This document shows, in pieces, positions 1 to 6,855 of a stretch of DNA of 8,549 nucleotides (position 1 is its first letter; every line of letters begins with the position of its first letter). Where the stretch lies: positions 1-8,549 of the forward strand of contig JAADHA010000290.1 of the NCBI GenBank assembly GCA_013152105.1, in the 5' to 3' direction. The notes under the pieces were generated by a model. That model was given only the letters and a program-made list of their open reading frames with translations. It made no database searches and was not told where the DNA came from. This DNA comes from Oligoflexia bacterium. GTDB lineage: Bacteria > Myxococcota_A > UBA796 > UBA2385. Position numbers and translations under genes: made by a program.

Positions 1-154
1 GCGTCCCCTGACCGCCCAAGCTCGCAATCCACCGCGCCCACCGCGGGTGTTCTCCCATCGGCAACAGGTGCCCGGCCGCCTTCACCGGGCTACCCCTGCG
101 GTCGCGCCACGCTTGTGTTGCCCTCCATCCTGCAACCGCTTCCCCAGGTCACCT

Positions 155-3100
155 GTGCTGCTCTCCTTGGCCCTGTTGACCGGCTGCCTGCAAGACCAGC
201 CCCTTCCCGATGTGGGCGCCTGCGCAGACTACCCCGACGGCCTCTACGACTACGGACTCATCGGCATCGGCACCTGCATCGCCGGTCCCGCGGCCTTGGC
301 CACCGCGCAGAACGACGGCGACGGCGTCCTGTTGGTCAGCAACAGCAACCACCTCGCCACCTTCACGGGCGGCAGCCTGCTGGCCATTCCCTGGGACAGC
401 ATCGACCTGGACATCGGCCGCAACGTGATCAGCGATCTTCCGGCGGCGGCGGTGGACCTGCCAGATTTCTCCGCTGGGCTGGGCTTGTGGGACCAGGACA
501 GCGACGGCGACGGCGACCTGGCGGTGGTGACCACGCGGTACTCGGCGGACTCCCTGGTCCGGTCAGACGATGACCAGGTCTGGCTGGTGGATGTCAGCGA
601 CGCCCGCAATCCGGTCCTCTCCTCCAAGGGTGAAGACGGAAGCTCCACCGTCACGGTCGAAGCCGACCCCACAGACGCGGTCGTCGACCCCGACAGCGGC
701 ATGGCCTATGTCGTCAACCGCACCGCCCACAGCGTGTCCGTGCTGGACATGACCGGCGAGCTGGTCGAAATCGTCCTGCCCTGGCCCGAACAGACCGTCA
801 GCCAGACCACCCTGGACGACGCGGACGGCAGCGGCTCGACCGGCGAACTGTCGACGCTCGACATCACCGACAGCACGCTGGTGCCAGACGAAGAGTGGGA
901 CCTGGATTGGTCGGCGGGATCGTGGCGCGTGTGGACGCCACAGGCCGACGGTCTGAGTCGGTCTACCACCTCGGGAGACGGCATCTACTGGCCCAGCGGC
1001 ATCGGCGCCGAGCTGGACCCCGCCGACTCTGACGGAGCCATCACCGAAGTCTCCGACCCCTCCGCCCTGTTGCTGGGCAGCGCACTCTATATGTACTTCG
1101 TCGACCAGGGCGCCGTGCGGGTAGCAATCGCCGACACCGCCCTGTTCGACTGGGCGCTCCAGGACACCGTCAGCCTGGACACGGACGACAGCCGCTGGGA
1201 CGCGGTGATCGAGGGTCCCTCAGCGGTGGTCACCGCCGACGCCTTCGAGCTGTTCTACGGGGCAAGCGACGGGCAGGACGGTACGCTCTCGGCCATCGGC
1301 CGAGCGACCAGCACCGACGGCGTCAACTTCACCCGAGCGGGGAACGCCGTGCTGGAGCCCACCTGGGACCACGAAGCGGGCGGCATCGCCGACCCTTCGG
1401 TGTTCTACGACAGCGAGGTCAACCAGTGGCGCATGGTCTACGGCGCCTTCGATGGCAGCCGCTGGACGATCGGCCACGCGGTCAGTGACGACGCCCACAC
1501 CTGGCAGTCCGACGCCAGCCCCATCTTCGAAGTGAGCGGCGTCGACGTGGCCGCCCCGGTGGTCACGGCCGAGGCTGGCAATTACCGGATGTGGTACGCC
1601 AGAGACGACGGCACCGGCTGGTCCATCGGTGCGGCAAGCAGCCCCGATGGGTGGACCTGGACCGACCAGGGCACCGTGCTTGAACTGGATGAAGCGGTGG
1701 ACTCGCCTCCGGGCCCCGCCGTCCAAGCCACCGTCGACCGCCTGTTCCGCCTTCAGCGCCAGACCAGCGGCGATCTGGTGGCACAGGTCGAATCCGGGGG
1801 CTCGGTCTCGCTGCCCGACCAGGGTCTGGATTTCTCTGTTGTCTCCGGCTTTCAGATGGGCGTGGACGCGGGCGGATCGATCACCGAGGGCGGAATCTCC
1901 CTCAGCAGCGTCGACCCGTCTGACGGTACGGCCTGGTACACGGTCACAGACGCAGGCGGCACGCCGGCGATCGGCATCGGCGCGGTCGACGGTCAAGGCG
2001 ACGCCAGCGTCGAGACCGAGACGGTCCTGGACGGTGAAGAGACCTACGAGTCCCGCGGCGTCAGCGACCCGGTCGTGGTTCACACCGACAGCGGCTACGT
2101 GATGTTGTATGGCGGACTCCAGCGCAGCAGCAGCACCATTGCCCGCGCCACCAGCGACGATGGCCGCACCTGGGCGCGCTCCGGCGAAGTCCTCACCGCG
2201 GGCTCCGACTGGGAGAGCGTCGATATCCTACCCGGCAGCATCATCGTCCAGGACGACGGCTCCTGGCGACTGTTCTACAGCGGCAGCGACGGCGAGACCT
2301 GGTACATCGGTGAAGCCAGCAGCGACGACCAGGGTGCTACCTGGGTCCGCCAGGAAGGCGCCAGCGGCTACAGCTTCGCGACCGGCTCACCGGGCTGGTG
2401 GGACGACTCTGGAGTGCGCGATCCCTACGTGATCGTCGGCAGCGATGGTGTCTGGCAGATGTGGTATGCCGGCTTCGACGGAGATGTCTGGCGAGTCGGC
2501 TACGCCACCAGAGACGGCATAGATGGAACCTGGACCCGCTTCGAGGACCCGGTCAGCCAGGAAAAACGCGCCATCCTGGGAATCAGCTCTTCTCTCTTCC
2601 ATCCAGATGGCGCCCTGAGACCGGTGGTCCTGACCCCCTCGCAGAACAGCGACCTGGGCGGGAACGGTCTTGACTGGCAGGGCTGGTACGCAGGCCGGTT
2701 GGGCGATGTCGACCGGCAGGGCCTGGCCCTGGGTCGAAGCCCGAACTACCTCCACCGGGTCTTCCGCGTGCCCACGCCAGGCGACAGCCTGAGCTTCACG
2801 ACCCAACGTGGAGACGACACAGCTCGCGCCATCCCGCTTGACGCCACGGTGCAGGGGTCCACCTTGACCGGCTGGACCGCCGCCAGCCTGACGCTGGACC
2901 GCGAGCGCGGCTTCTTGTATGTCACAGGACAGCTTCGGCCCTACGTCTTCGTCATTGATGTGCGCGACGACAGTCCCCTGCCCGATGGCAGCAACGACGA
3001 CAACTATCTGGACCTGGAAGCGGTCATCGTCGCCACCAATGCCAGCGGTGCCGATGGCTTCCGCCAGGTCGTCACGGTCCCCGGCCAGGACTACCTGCTG

Positions 3101-3565
3101 GCCATCAACGACAGCCCAGACGCCGTGTGGGTCGTGGACCTGTCCCAGCTCGAAGACGACGGCCAGGCGAACCTGATCTACGACGCGATCATCGGGTACA
3201 TCCCATCGCCGCGCGGCGTCGCCCGAGACGAAGGTGTACCGACCCTGTCTGACGTGGGGGCTGGACGGCTGCTGCTTCACCCCGACGGTCGCCATCTCTT
3301 CGTCAGCAATTTCAACGCGAACAGCATCGGACTGTATGACCTGGCCATCGGCCCGTTTGGCAGCTTCGTCCAAGAGGTGATGAATGTCGGCGAGAACCCC
3401 TTCGCGATGACCCTCTCGCCGGACGGAAAGTACCTGGCCTTCGGCAACTACACCGGAGAGGTCGGCCGCGATGTGCGAAACGCCGAGTCCACCCTGGGTG
3501 TGCTGGATGTCGATCCCGACAGCCCGACCTACTTCGAGGTGCAGACGTGGATCACCAACCGCTGA
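155..3565 (+). CDS. Large secreted lipoprotein: YVTN-type propeller with inserted GH43-like blades
   Basis: Residues are counted from the GTG at 155 (1136 aa). The lipobox LTGC puts the lipidated cysteine at residue 11. Three YVTN-like blades lie near 58-80, 121-149 and 174-201. Then comes a long array of glycosidase-43/32-like blades (about 252-864), then four more YVTN-like blades (911-936, 970-998, 1037-1064, 1082-1120). A DSDGDGD run at 115-121 resembles a calcium-binding FG-GAP loop. The product is probably anchored in the outer membrane or on the surface and may bind a glycan or protein; no enzyme activity can be claimed. The start is uncertain. The frame is open to the left window edge, with GTG also at 47 and TTG at 113. 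I prefer 155 because AGG at 146-148 is well spaced and the Pro/Cys/Arg-rich codons upstream do not resemble a signal peptide. The resulting signal is very short and has no basic residue, which is a weakness. The stop overlaps the next gene. Confidence 0.87.
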   Translation: MLLSLALLTGCLQDQPLPDVGACADYPDGLYDYGLIGIGTCIAGPAALATAQNDGDGVLLVSNSNHLATFTGGSLLAIPWDSIDLDIGRNVISDLPAAAVDLPDFSAGLGLWDQDSDGDGDLAVVTTRYSADSLVRSDDDQVWLVDVSDARNPVLSSKGEDGSSTVTVEADPTDAVVDPDSGMAYVVNRTAHSVSVLDMTGELVEIVLPWPEQTVSQTTLDDADGSGSTGELSTLDITDSTLVPDEEWDLDWSAGSWRVWTPQADGLSRSTTSGDGIYWPSGIGAELDPADSDGAITEVSDPSALLLGSALYMYFVDQGAVRVAIADTALFDWALQDTVSLDTDDSRWDAVIEGPSAVVTADAFELFYGASDGQDGTLSAIGRATSTDGVNFTRAGNAVLEPTWDHEAGGIADPSVFYDSEVNQWRMVYGAFDGSRWTIGHAVSDDAHTWQSDASPIFEVSGVDVAAPVVTAEAGNYRMWYARDDGTGWSIGAASSPDGWTWTDQGTVLELDEAVDSPPGPAVQATVDRLFRLQRQTSGDLVAQVESGGSVSLPDQGLDFSVVSGFQMGVDAGGSITEGGISLSSVDPSDGTAWYTVTDAGGTPAIGIGAVDGQGDASVETETVLDGEETYESRGVSDPVVVHTDSGYVMLYGGLQRSSSTIARATSDDGRTWARSGEVLTAGSDWESVDILPGSIIVQDDGSWRLFYSGSDGETWYIGEASSDDQGATWVRQEGASGYSFATGSPGWWDDSGVRDPYVIVGSDGVWQMWYAGFDGDVWRVGYATRDGIDGTWTRFEDPVSQEKRAILGISSSLFHPDGALRPVVLTPSQNSDLGGNGLDWQGWYAGRLGDVDRQGLALGRSPNYLHRVFRVPTPGDSLSFTTQRGDDTARAIPLDATVQGSTLTGWTAASLTLDRERGFLYVTGQLRPYVFVIDVRDDSPLPDGSNDDNYLDLEAVIVATNASGADGFRQVVTVPGQDYLLAINDSPDAVWVVDLSQLEDDGQANLIYDAIIGYIPSPRGVARDEGVPTLSDVGAGRLLLHPDGRHLFVSNFNANSIGLYDLAIGPFGSFVQEVMNVGENPFAMTLSPDGKYLAFGNYTGEVGRDVRNAESTLGVLDVDPDSPTYFEVQTWITNR
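326..766 (+). other. N-terminal three YVTN-like propeller blades
   Basis: The translation shows three units of the form 'hydrophobic strand, V/A-S/N-N, then S-V-x-V-x-D'. Examples are YVVNRTAHSVSVLDM near residues 185-199 and QVWLVDVSD near 141-149 (counted from GTG 155). This is the usual blade signature of YVTN/40-residue-repeat propellers. Only three blades occur before the sequence changes character, too few for a closed propeller, and four similar ones reappear at the C-terminus. Confidence 0.6.
908..2746 (+). repeat. Tandem array of about 10-11 GH43-like propeller blades (protein level)
   Basis: Each unit begins with DP or GP plus a hydrophobic strand, followed by W-x-M-W/F-Y-x-x-x-D-G, W-x-I-G-x-A and S-x-D-G-x-x-W. 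Residues are counted from GTG 155. Blade openings are at 301 (DP), 354 (GP), 413 (DP), 467 (AP), 520 (GP), 638 (DP), 756 (DP) and 822 (RP). Strong cores are WRMVYGAFDG (425-434), YRMWYARDDG (477-486), WRLFYSGSDG (704-713) and WQMWYAGFDG (767-776). Blades near 257-280, 520-554 and 580-620 are degenerate. Ten or eleven units fit two five-bladed propellers of the GH43/GH32/GH68 fold. The copies have diverged at DNA level and I see no long exact nucleotide repeat. Catalysis is unproven; blade-opening DP motifs alone do not establish an active site. Confidence 0.7.
2879..3517 (+). other. C-terminal four YVTN-like propeller blades
   Basis: Four units follow the GH43-like array. Clear ones are LLLHPDGRHLFVSNFNANSI near residue 1039 and MTLSPDGKYLAFGNY near 1085 (counted from GTG 155). 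The pattern 'L-x-x-x-P-D-G-x-x-L-x-V-x-N' is classic for YVTN/cytochrome D1-like propellers. With the three N-terminal blades the total is seven, which would close a standard seven-bladed propeller around the insertion. Confidence 0.7.
3536..3539 (+). promoter_or_regulatory. Ribosome binding site GAGG for the second lipoprotein gene
   Basis: GAGG lies 7 bases before the GTG at 3547 and inside the end of the preceding coding sequence. It decides for GTG 3547 over the ATG at 3580, which has no purine-rich stretch upstream. Because the site is also a Glu-Val codon pair of the upstream gene, chance occurrence cannot be excluded. Confidence 0.55.
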
Positions 3566-5442
3566 CGCTGTCGCCGCTGATGCTGTTGCCGCTGGCCGCG
3601 GTGTTGGCCAGCGCCTGCACCGTCACCGAACGCGGGCCCTTTGTCTTCGACAGCCCCACCACCTCGGATGTGCTGCGACCATCCGACGGCGGCCCCTTTG
3701 ACGAACCCATCGGCTTCGTCAGCAACCTGCGCAGCGGCCGCATCACGCCTCTGGATCTCAAGCACGCCACCCTGTTGTCCGACCAACCCACCGCACCCTG
3801 GCTGCACAGTCGGGGGATCGCGCTGGGCGACGAACGCCAACTCGGCGACATCATCGTGTGGGCCCCCGCCGACGACCAGGTGCGGGTCATGGCCGTCGAC
3901 CTGGCCCACCAGGTCCTGGTCGAGGCGCCCTACATCACCGGCTTTGGGACCGCGCTCGAGCTGTTCATCCCGACCGCGACAGATCCCGTATTCGATGACG
4001 CGGACGCTTCGGGCGACACCATCAGCGCTTCCAACCTGCTCCTCAGCACCGGCTGGACCACCACCGAGGACTGGCTCTTCGACTACGACGGCGAAAAGTG
4101 GTGGGTCACCGGCACGCGCTCGGGCCAACAGAGCCAGCAGGCCTATACCGGCCAGCCCTACCGCACCGACAACCTCGAGCTGAGCCTCACCTTGCAAGGT
4201 ACAGCGACCGCCGGTGACCGGCTCACGCTGTCGACTGATACGGGCGTGGTCGAGCACGATGTCGGCGCCATGCCCTTGACCTTGAAGCGGGTGCCCGGCC
4301 AGAACCTGGCCCTGGTGGGAACCTGGGACGCCGCCACGGACAGCGGTGCCTTGGTGGTCTGGGATCTGGTCGCCCAGGCGATGGTCGGCAGTGTAGACCT
4401 GGGCCCGGGCTCACAGCCCTGGGCCATCGAGCTCGCTACGGTCGAAGACGACGTGGCCCAGGTCTACGTCGCCGACTCCAGCCTGGCCGTGGTCCACGCG
4501 CTCGAGCTGAATCTCATGGCACCAGAGACCAGCCTGCTCACCGACATCGACACCGCGGCCCCCGTGCAGGATGTCGCCTGGCTGTCGGGGCAGGACTACC
4601 AGGGCCAGCCATTCAACCGGCTCTTTGTGGCACCCGTCGGCCTCAACCGGATCGACCTCTACGACCTCGACACCAACACCTGGCACGACGTAAACCCGAT
4701 GGACGATGTCGACGCCGCAGGGATCGACTTGTTCTCGCCGGTCGTCGGTCTGGACGCCGCGCCCGACCCCATCAACGTGCAGACCCTGACGCAGTGGGGC
4801 GTGTGGAACCAGGCTGCTGTCGTCGTGGCCACCCTCTTCGACGGGTCGCTGGTGATGGTCGACGCGGCGACCGGCTGCCTGGTGACCGATATCCAGGGCG
4901 CCCTGGTCGACCCCACCAACACCTCAGGGGCCTTCTACGATCTCGGCGCCATCAGCAATCCTGCGATCCAGACCGACGACGCTACCGGCCGCGAGGTCGT
5001 GACCAGCCCCTGCGGCGGACTGATGCGGTCCGAGTCGTGGACCATCACCTTTGATGGTGCCACCGGAGACTGGCTGGTCGACGGCAGTCTCAGCGGACCG
5101 CAGGCCAATCGCCTCCACGAAGACGAGCGCTATGTCAGTGACAACGGCGGCTTCAGCATGCTGATCCTCTCGGGCCCCTTGGCCACGACCGACGGCGACG
5201 AGTTTCAGTACACGTCGACCGAAGGCGTCCTGCGCCTGAACTCGGTGACAGACTCGTCGACGTCGACGACGACCTTCGATGCTCCGGGCAAGCCCCTGGT
5301 GTTCCAGTACGATGTGGGCCCCACCGGTGGCGGGTGGGACGTGCTCGACCGGCGCACCTTCGCGCTCCTTCCACTGATCGGCAACGATCTGGTGCTGCGG
5401 GTGCGCCTGGAGAGCTGGAATGTCGAGGTTGTCTGGGAGTAG
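3547..5442 (+). CDS. Secreted lipoprotein with YVTN-like blades and a duplicated Trp/Gly beta module
   Basis: The product has 631 residues. The N-terminus is hydrophobic and ends in a lipobox-like ASAC, with the lipidated cysteine at residue 24. Its -3 residue is Ala rather than the usual Leu, and the n-region carries no Lys or Arg. Blade-like strands occur near residues 55-79, 100-126, 253-283, 302-322, 356-380 and 420-446. Two copies of a roughly 62-residue beta module lie at 176-237 and 498-561. Cys444 and Cys489 bracket the segment before the second copy and could form a disulfide. The gene overlaps the previous lipoprotein gene by 19 bases, which suggests translational coupling and a shared role at the cell surface. 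I cannot name the family. An alternative start is ATG 3580, which would give a 12-residue leader before the cysteine. Confidence 0.88.
   Translation: MDHQPLTLSPLMLLPLAAVLASACTVTERGPFVFDSPTTSDVLRPSDGGPFDEPIGFVSNLRSGRITPLDLKHATLLSDQPTAPWLHSRGIALGDERQLGDIIVWAPADDQVRVMAVDLAHQVLVEAPYITGFGTALELFIPTATDPVFDDADASGDTISASNLLLSTGWTTTEDWLFDYDGEKWWVTGTRSGQQSQQAYTGQPYRTDNLELSLTLQGTATAGDRLTLSTDTGVVEHDVGAMPLTLKRVPGQNLALVGTWDAATDSGALVVWDLVAQAMVGSVDLGPGSQPWAIELATVEDDVAQVYVADSSLAVVHALELNLMAPETSLLTDIDTAAPVQDVAWLSGQDYQGQPFNRLFVAPVGLNRIDLYDLDTNTWHDVNPMDDVDAAGIDLFSPVVGLDAAPDPINVQTLTQWGVWNQAAVVVATLFDGSLVMVDAATGCLVTDIQGALVDPTNTSGAFYDLGAISNPAIQTDDATGREVVTSPCGGLMRSESWTITFDGATGDWLVDGSLSGPQANRLHEDERYVSDNGGFSMLILSGPLATTDGDEFQYTSTEGVLRLNSVTDSSTSTTTFDAPGKPLVFQYDVGPTGGGWDVLDRRTFALLPLIGNDLVLRVRLESWNVEVVWE
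4072..4257 (+). repeat. Beta module copy 1 (protein repeat)
   Basis: Residues 176-237 of the 631-aa lipoprotein read W-L-F-D-Y-D-G, W-W-V-T-G-T-R-S-G-Q-Q, then P-Y-R-T-D, L-x-L-x-G-T-A-T-A-G-D-R-L and S-T-D-T-G-V. The same order of landmarks recurs at 498-561. This copy sits between blade-like segments two and three, so it looks inserted into the propeller. Confidence 0.6.
5038..5229 (+). repeat. Beta module copy 2 (protein repeat)
   Basis: Residues 498-561 read W-T-I-T-F-D-G, W-L-V-D-G-S-L-S-G-P-Q, then R-Y-V-S-D-N-G, L-x-L-S-G-P-L-A-T-T-D-G-D-E-F and S-T-E-G-V. Alignment with copy 1 needs only short gaps. The conserved W, G, SG-x-Q, Y-x-[ST]-D, GD and T-x-x-G-V positions suggest a small beta-sandwich or ligand-binding domain. 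This copy follows the last blade. Confidence 0.6.
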
Positions 5443-5480
5443 CTGCGGGGACTAGCTGCTGGAAGAAAGACCGATCCCGA

Positions 5481-6779
5481 CTACACCAGCTTCTCAGCCA
5501 CGGCTCGGCGAGGGTCGTGCTTGCGGGCCCTGCGAAGGAAGCGATGCAGCGCCATCACGCCCTCGTCCTGCTGCCCGCTGGCCAGCAGCGCACGGCCCAG
5601 AAAGTAGTCAGGCTCGGGCGGCAGCTTGATCTTGCCTGCGGTGGAGGACGCTCGGAGGGCCTCGAGCGCCCCTGACAAGGCTCCAGCGCGGGCCAGCAAC
5701 AGGCCTCGGGCCAGGTCGCCAGACGGGTCGGCCGGAAGCCATGGGTCGAAGATGGCAGGGGCACGCTGGTCGACCGGCGAGCCGGCAGCGAGGCCATCCC
5801 AGTCCAGATCATCGGGCCGGGACAAGGCGGTCGCGGCCGCCACGACATCGGCGCCGTCCGCGCGGTACCACGTCCGCCCCTGGCATTGGAAGGCAGACCG
5901 AGCGTCGCCCACCCGGCGAATGAACATGCGGCGGATCCCTCCCGGCAACACGCCGTCGAGGAAGCTGTACGAGAGGTCCGCCGCTCCGTCGGTCGGAGCG
6001 ACATTGTCCTTGGTGGCATCGCCCCACAGGATCCCCGGTTCCGAGAACACGGCGAGACCGGGTGGCATGGCCGGGGTCGGCGTGACCTCGCCCGCGTCTC
6101 TGCCGTCACACAGAAACGCGCCGCGCAGAGGGGTCTCGTAGTCATGGAGCTGCTCGATGGCCCGGTCGCGCAGGTCGGCGTGGGCGCCAGTCAGCGCCAT
6201 GGCGCCAATGGCCGCACGCGCCGAGACGTAGCCGACTCGCGCCGCGACCCACGCCATCTCGGCGGCTGCATCGGGCTTGAGCCGACGTTCCTTCAGCAGC
6301 GCCACCACGGCGTCTTCCAGCTCGGCATCGTCCTGGACCGCCGCTGACCCGCACAAGCGCAACATGCCAATGGCCGCACCCAGGCGCACATCGCCCCGTG
6401 GATCTCGCAGCCCGACCGCGATGCGCTGGTAGCCCTCGGGGATCCCAATGCAGGCCAACATGGAGAACAGGCCCCCGTTCACCGACGGGTCGATGCCCGT
6501 GAAGAGGGCGATGATCTCTTGCCGCTGGGCATCACTCAGCTCGCCGTGCCGCGGTCCGACCCGATACCGAGACAGGATGTCCGCGACCGCGCCCGCCGCA
6601 CCCAGGCGCACGGCGGGGGAGCGGTCGGTCGCCGCGCGCTTCACCAAGGCGGGAATGTCGTCTGGCACGCCAAAACGGGACAGGTCCCGAGCCGCGGCGC
6701 AGCGCCTGTGGATGCTGCGCGCGCGGAGCGTCTCGCGGGGCTTCTCGGTCTCGGCAGGTGCGGCGTGGTCGAAGGGCAC
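5481..6779 (-). CDS. HEAT-repeat / TPR-like protein, probably cytoplasmic
   Basis: The product has 432 residues and starts with GTG at 6779, preceded by GGAG with 5-base spacing. The N-terminus is charged and carries no signal peptide or membrane segment. Residues about 20-215 are helical with HEAT-like units; SPAVRLGAAGAVADIL (54-69) and RGDVRLGAAIGMLRLC (128-143) align clearly. Residues about 220-350 form a section I do not recognise, with Trp, Asp and Gly-rich stretches and little helical pattern. Residues 353-432 resemble a pair of TPR helices (ARGLLLARAGALSGALEAL, then YFLGRALLASGQQDEGVMAL). Such proteins are usually scaffolds or binding platforms, and no catalytic motif is visible. It lies 67 bases downstream of the thioredoxin-fusion gene on the same strand, so they are probably co-transcribed. 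Its 3' end faces the lipoprotein gene across 38 bases. Confidence 0.88.
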   Translation of the reverse strand: MPFDHAAPAETEKPRETLRARSIHRRCAAARDLSRFGVPDDIPALVKRAATDRSPAVRLGAAGAVADILSRYRVGPRHGELSDAQRQEIIALFTGIDPSVNGGLFSMLACIGIPEGYQRIAVGLRDPRGDVRLGAAIGMLRLCGSAAVQDDAELEDAVVALLKERRLKPDAAAEMAWVAARVGYVSARAAIGAMALTGAHADLRDRAIEQLHDYETPLRGAFLCDGRDAGEVTPTPAMPPGLAVFSEPGILWGDATKDNVAPTDGAADLSYSFLDGVLPGGIRRMFIRRVGDARSAFQCQGRTWYRADGADVVAAATALSRPDDLDWDGLAAGSPVDQRAPAIFDPWLPADPSGDLARGLLLARAGALSGALEALRASSTAGKIKLPPEPDYFLGRALLASGQQDEGVMALHRFLRRARKHDPRRAVAEKLV

Positions 6780-6784
6780 AGTCT

Positions 6785-6788
6785 CTCC
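6785..6788 (-). promoter_or_regulatory. Ribosome binding site GGAG for the HEAT/TPR gene
   Basis: On the minus strand GGAGAGACT precedes the GTG at 6779, giving 5 bases between GGAG and the start codon. It is the clearest Shine-Dalgarno match in the window and fixes the start. Confidence 0.7.
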
Positions 6789-6797
6789 GGCTGGGGA

Positions 6798-6855
6798 TCA
6801 GGGCAGCGTAGACATGGGGCAGCGTAGACGTGGGGGCAGCGTAGACTCAGGGCAG
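6798..6855. repeat. 16-17 bp tandem direct repeat, about 3.5 copies
   Basis: The core GGGCAGCGTAGAC occurs at 6801-6813, 6817-6829 and 6834-6846, separated by ATG and GTGG. A partial fourth copy, TCAGGGCAG, lies at 6847-6855. The partial copy overlaps the stop codon and last codons of the thioredoxin-fusion gene, and the same TCAGGGCAG is found at 6798-6806. The repeat fills most of the 67 bases between the two minus-strand genes. It is not palindromic and has no T-run, so it is not an intrinsic terminator. It looks like local duplication of the gene end, possibly by slippage. Confidence 0.85.

Noticed and set aside
1220..2083. Long minus-strand open frame (287 codons) opposite the first lipoprotein gene
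   Set aside because: It lies opposite a well-supported gene in high-GC DNA, where antisense frames stay open by codon bias. Its translation has no domain, signal or repeat pattern, whereas the plus-strand reading shows regular blades.
2387..3373. Long minus-strand open frame (328 codons) opposite the first lipoprotein gene
   Set aside because: The same codon-bias shadow. The plus strand here encodes clear YVTN and GH43-like blades, and the antisense translation shows nothing recognisable.
3529..4257. Minus-strand open frame of 242 codons opposite the second lipoprotein gene
   Set aside because: It spans the overlap of two coupled plus-strand genes and covers the first beta module. No family features are visible in its translation.
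5251..5280. Simple TCGACG-type repeat
   Set aside because: It encodes a Ser/Thr linker in the second lipoprotein and is short enough to be explained by codon use.
5443..5480. Possible bidirectional terminator in the convergent gap
   Set aside because: It contains only short AGCT palindromes and a direct repeat TAGCTGC (5440-5446 and 5453-5459). There is no stable stem and no T-run on either strand.
6798..6815. Five-codon minus-strand reading frame (M-S-T-L-P) inside the tandem repeat, a possible leader peptide
   Set aside because: It arises from the repeat copying the end of the upstream gene, has no ribosome binding site of its own, and is too short to support.
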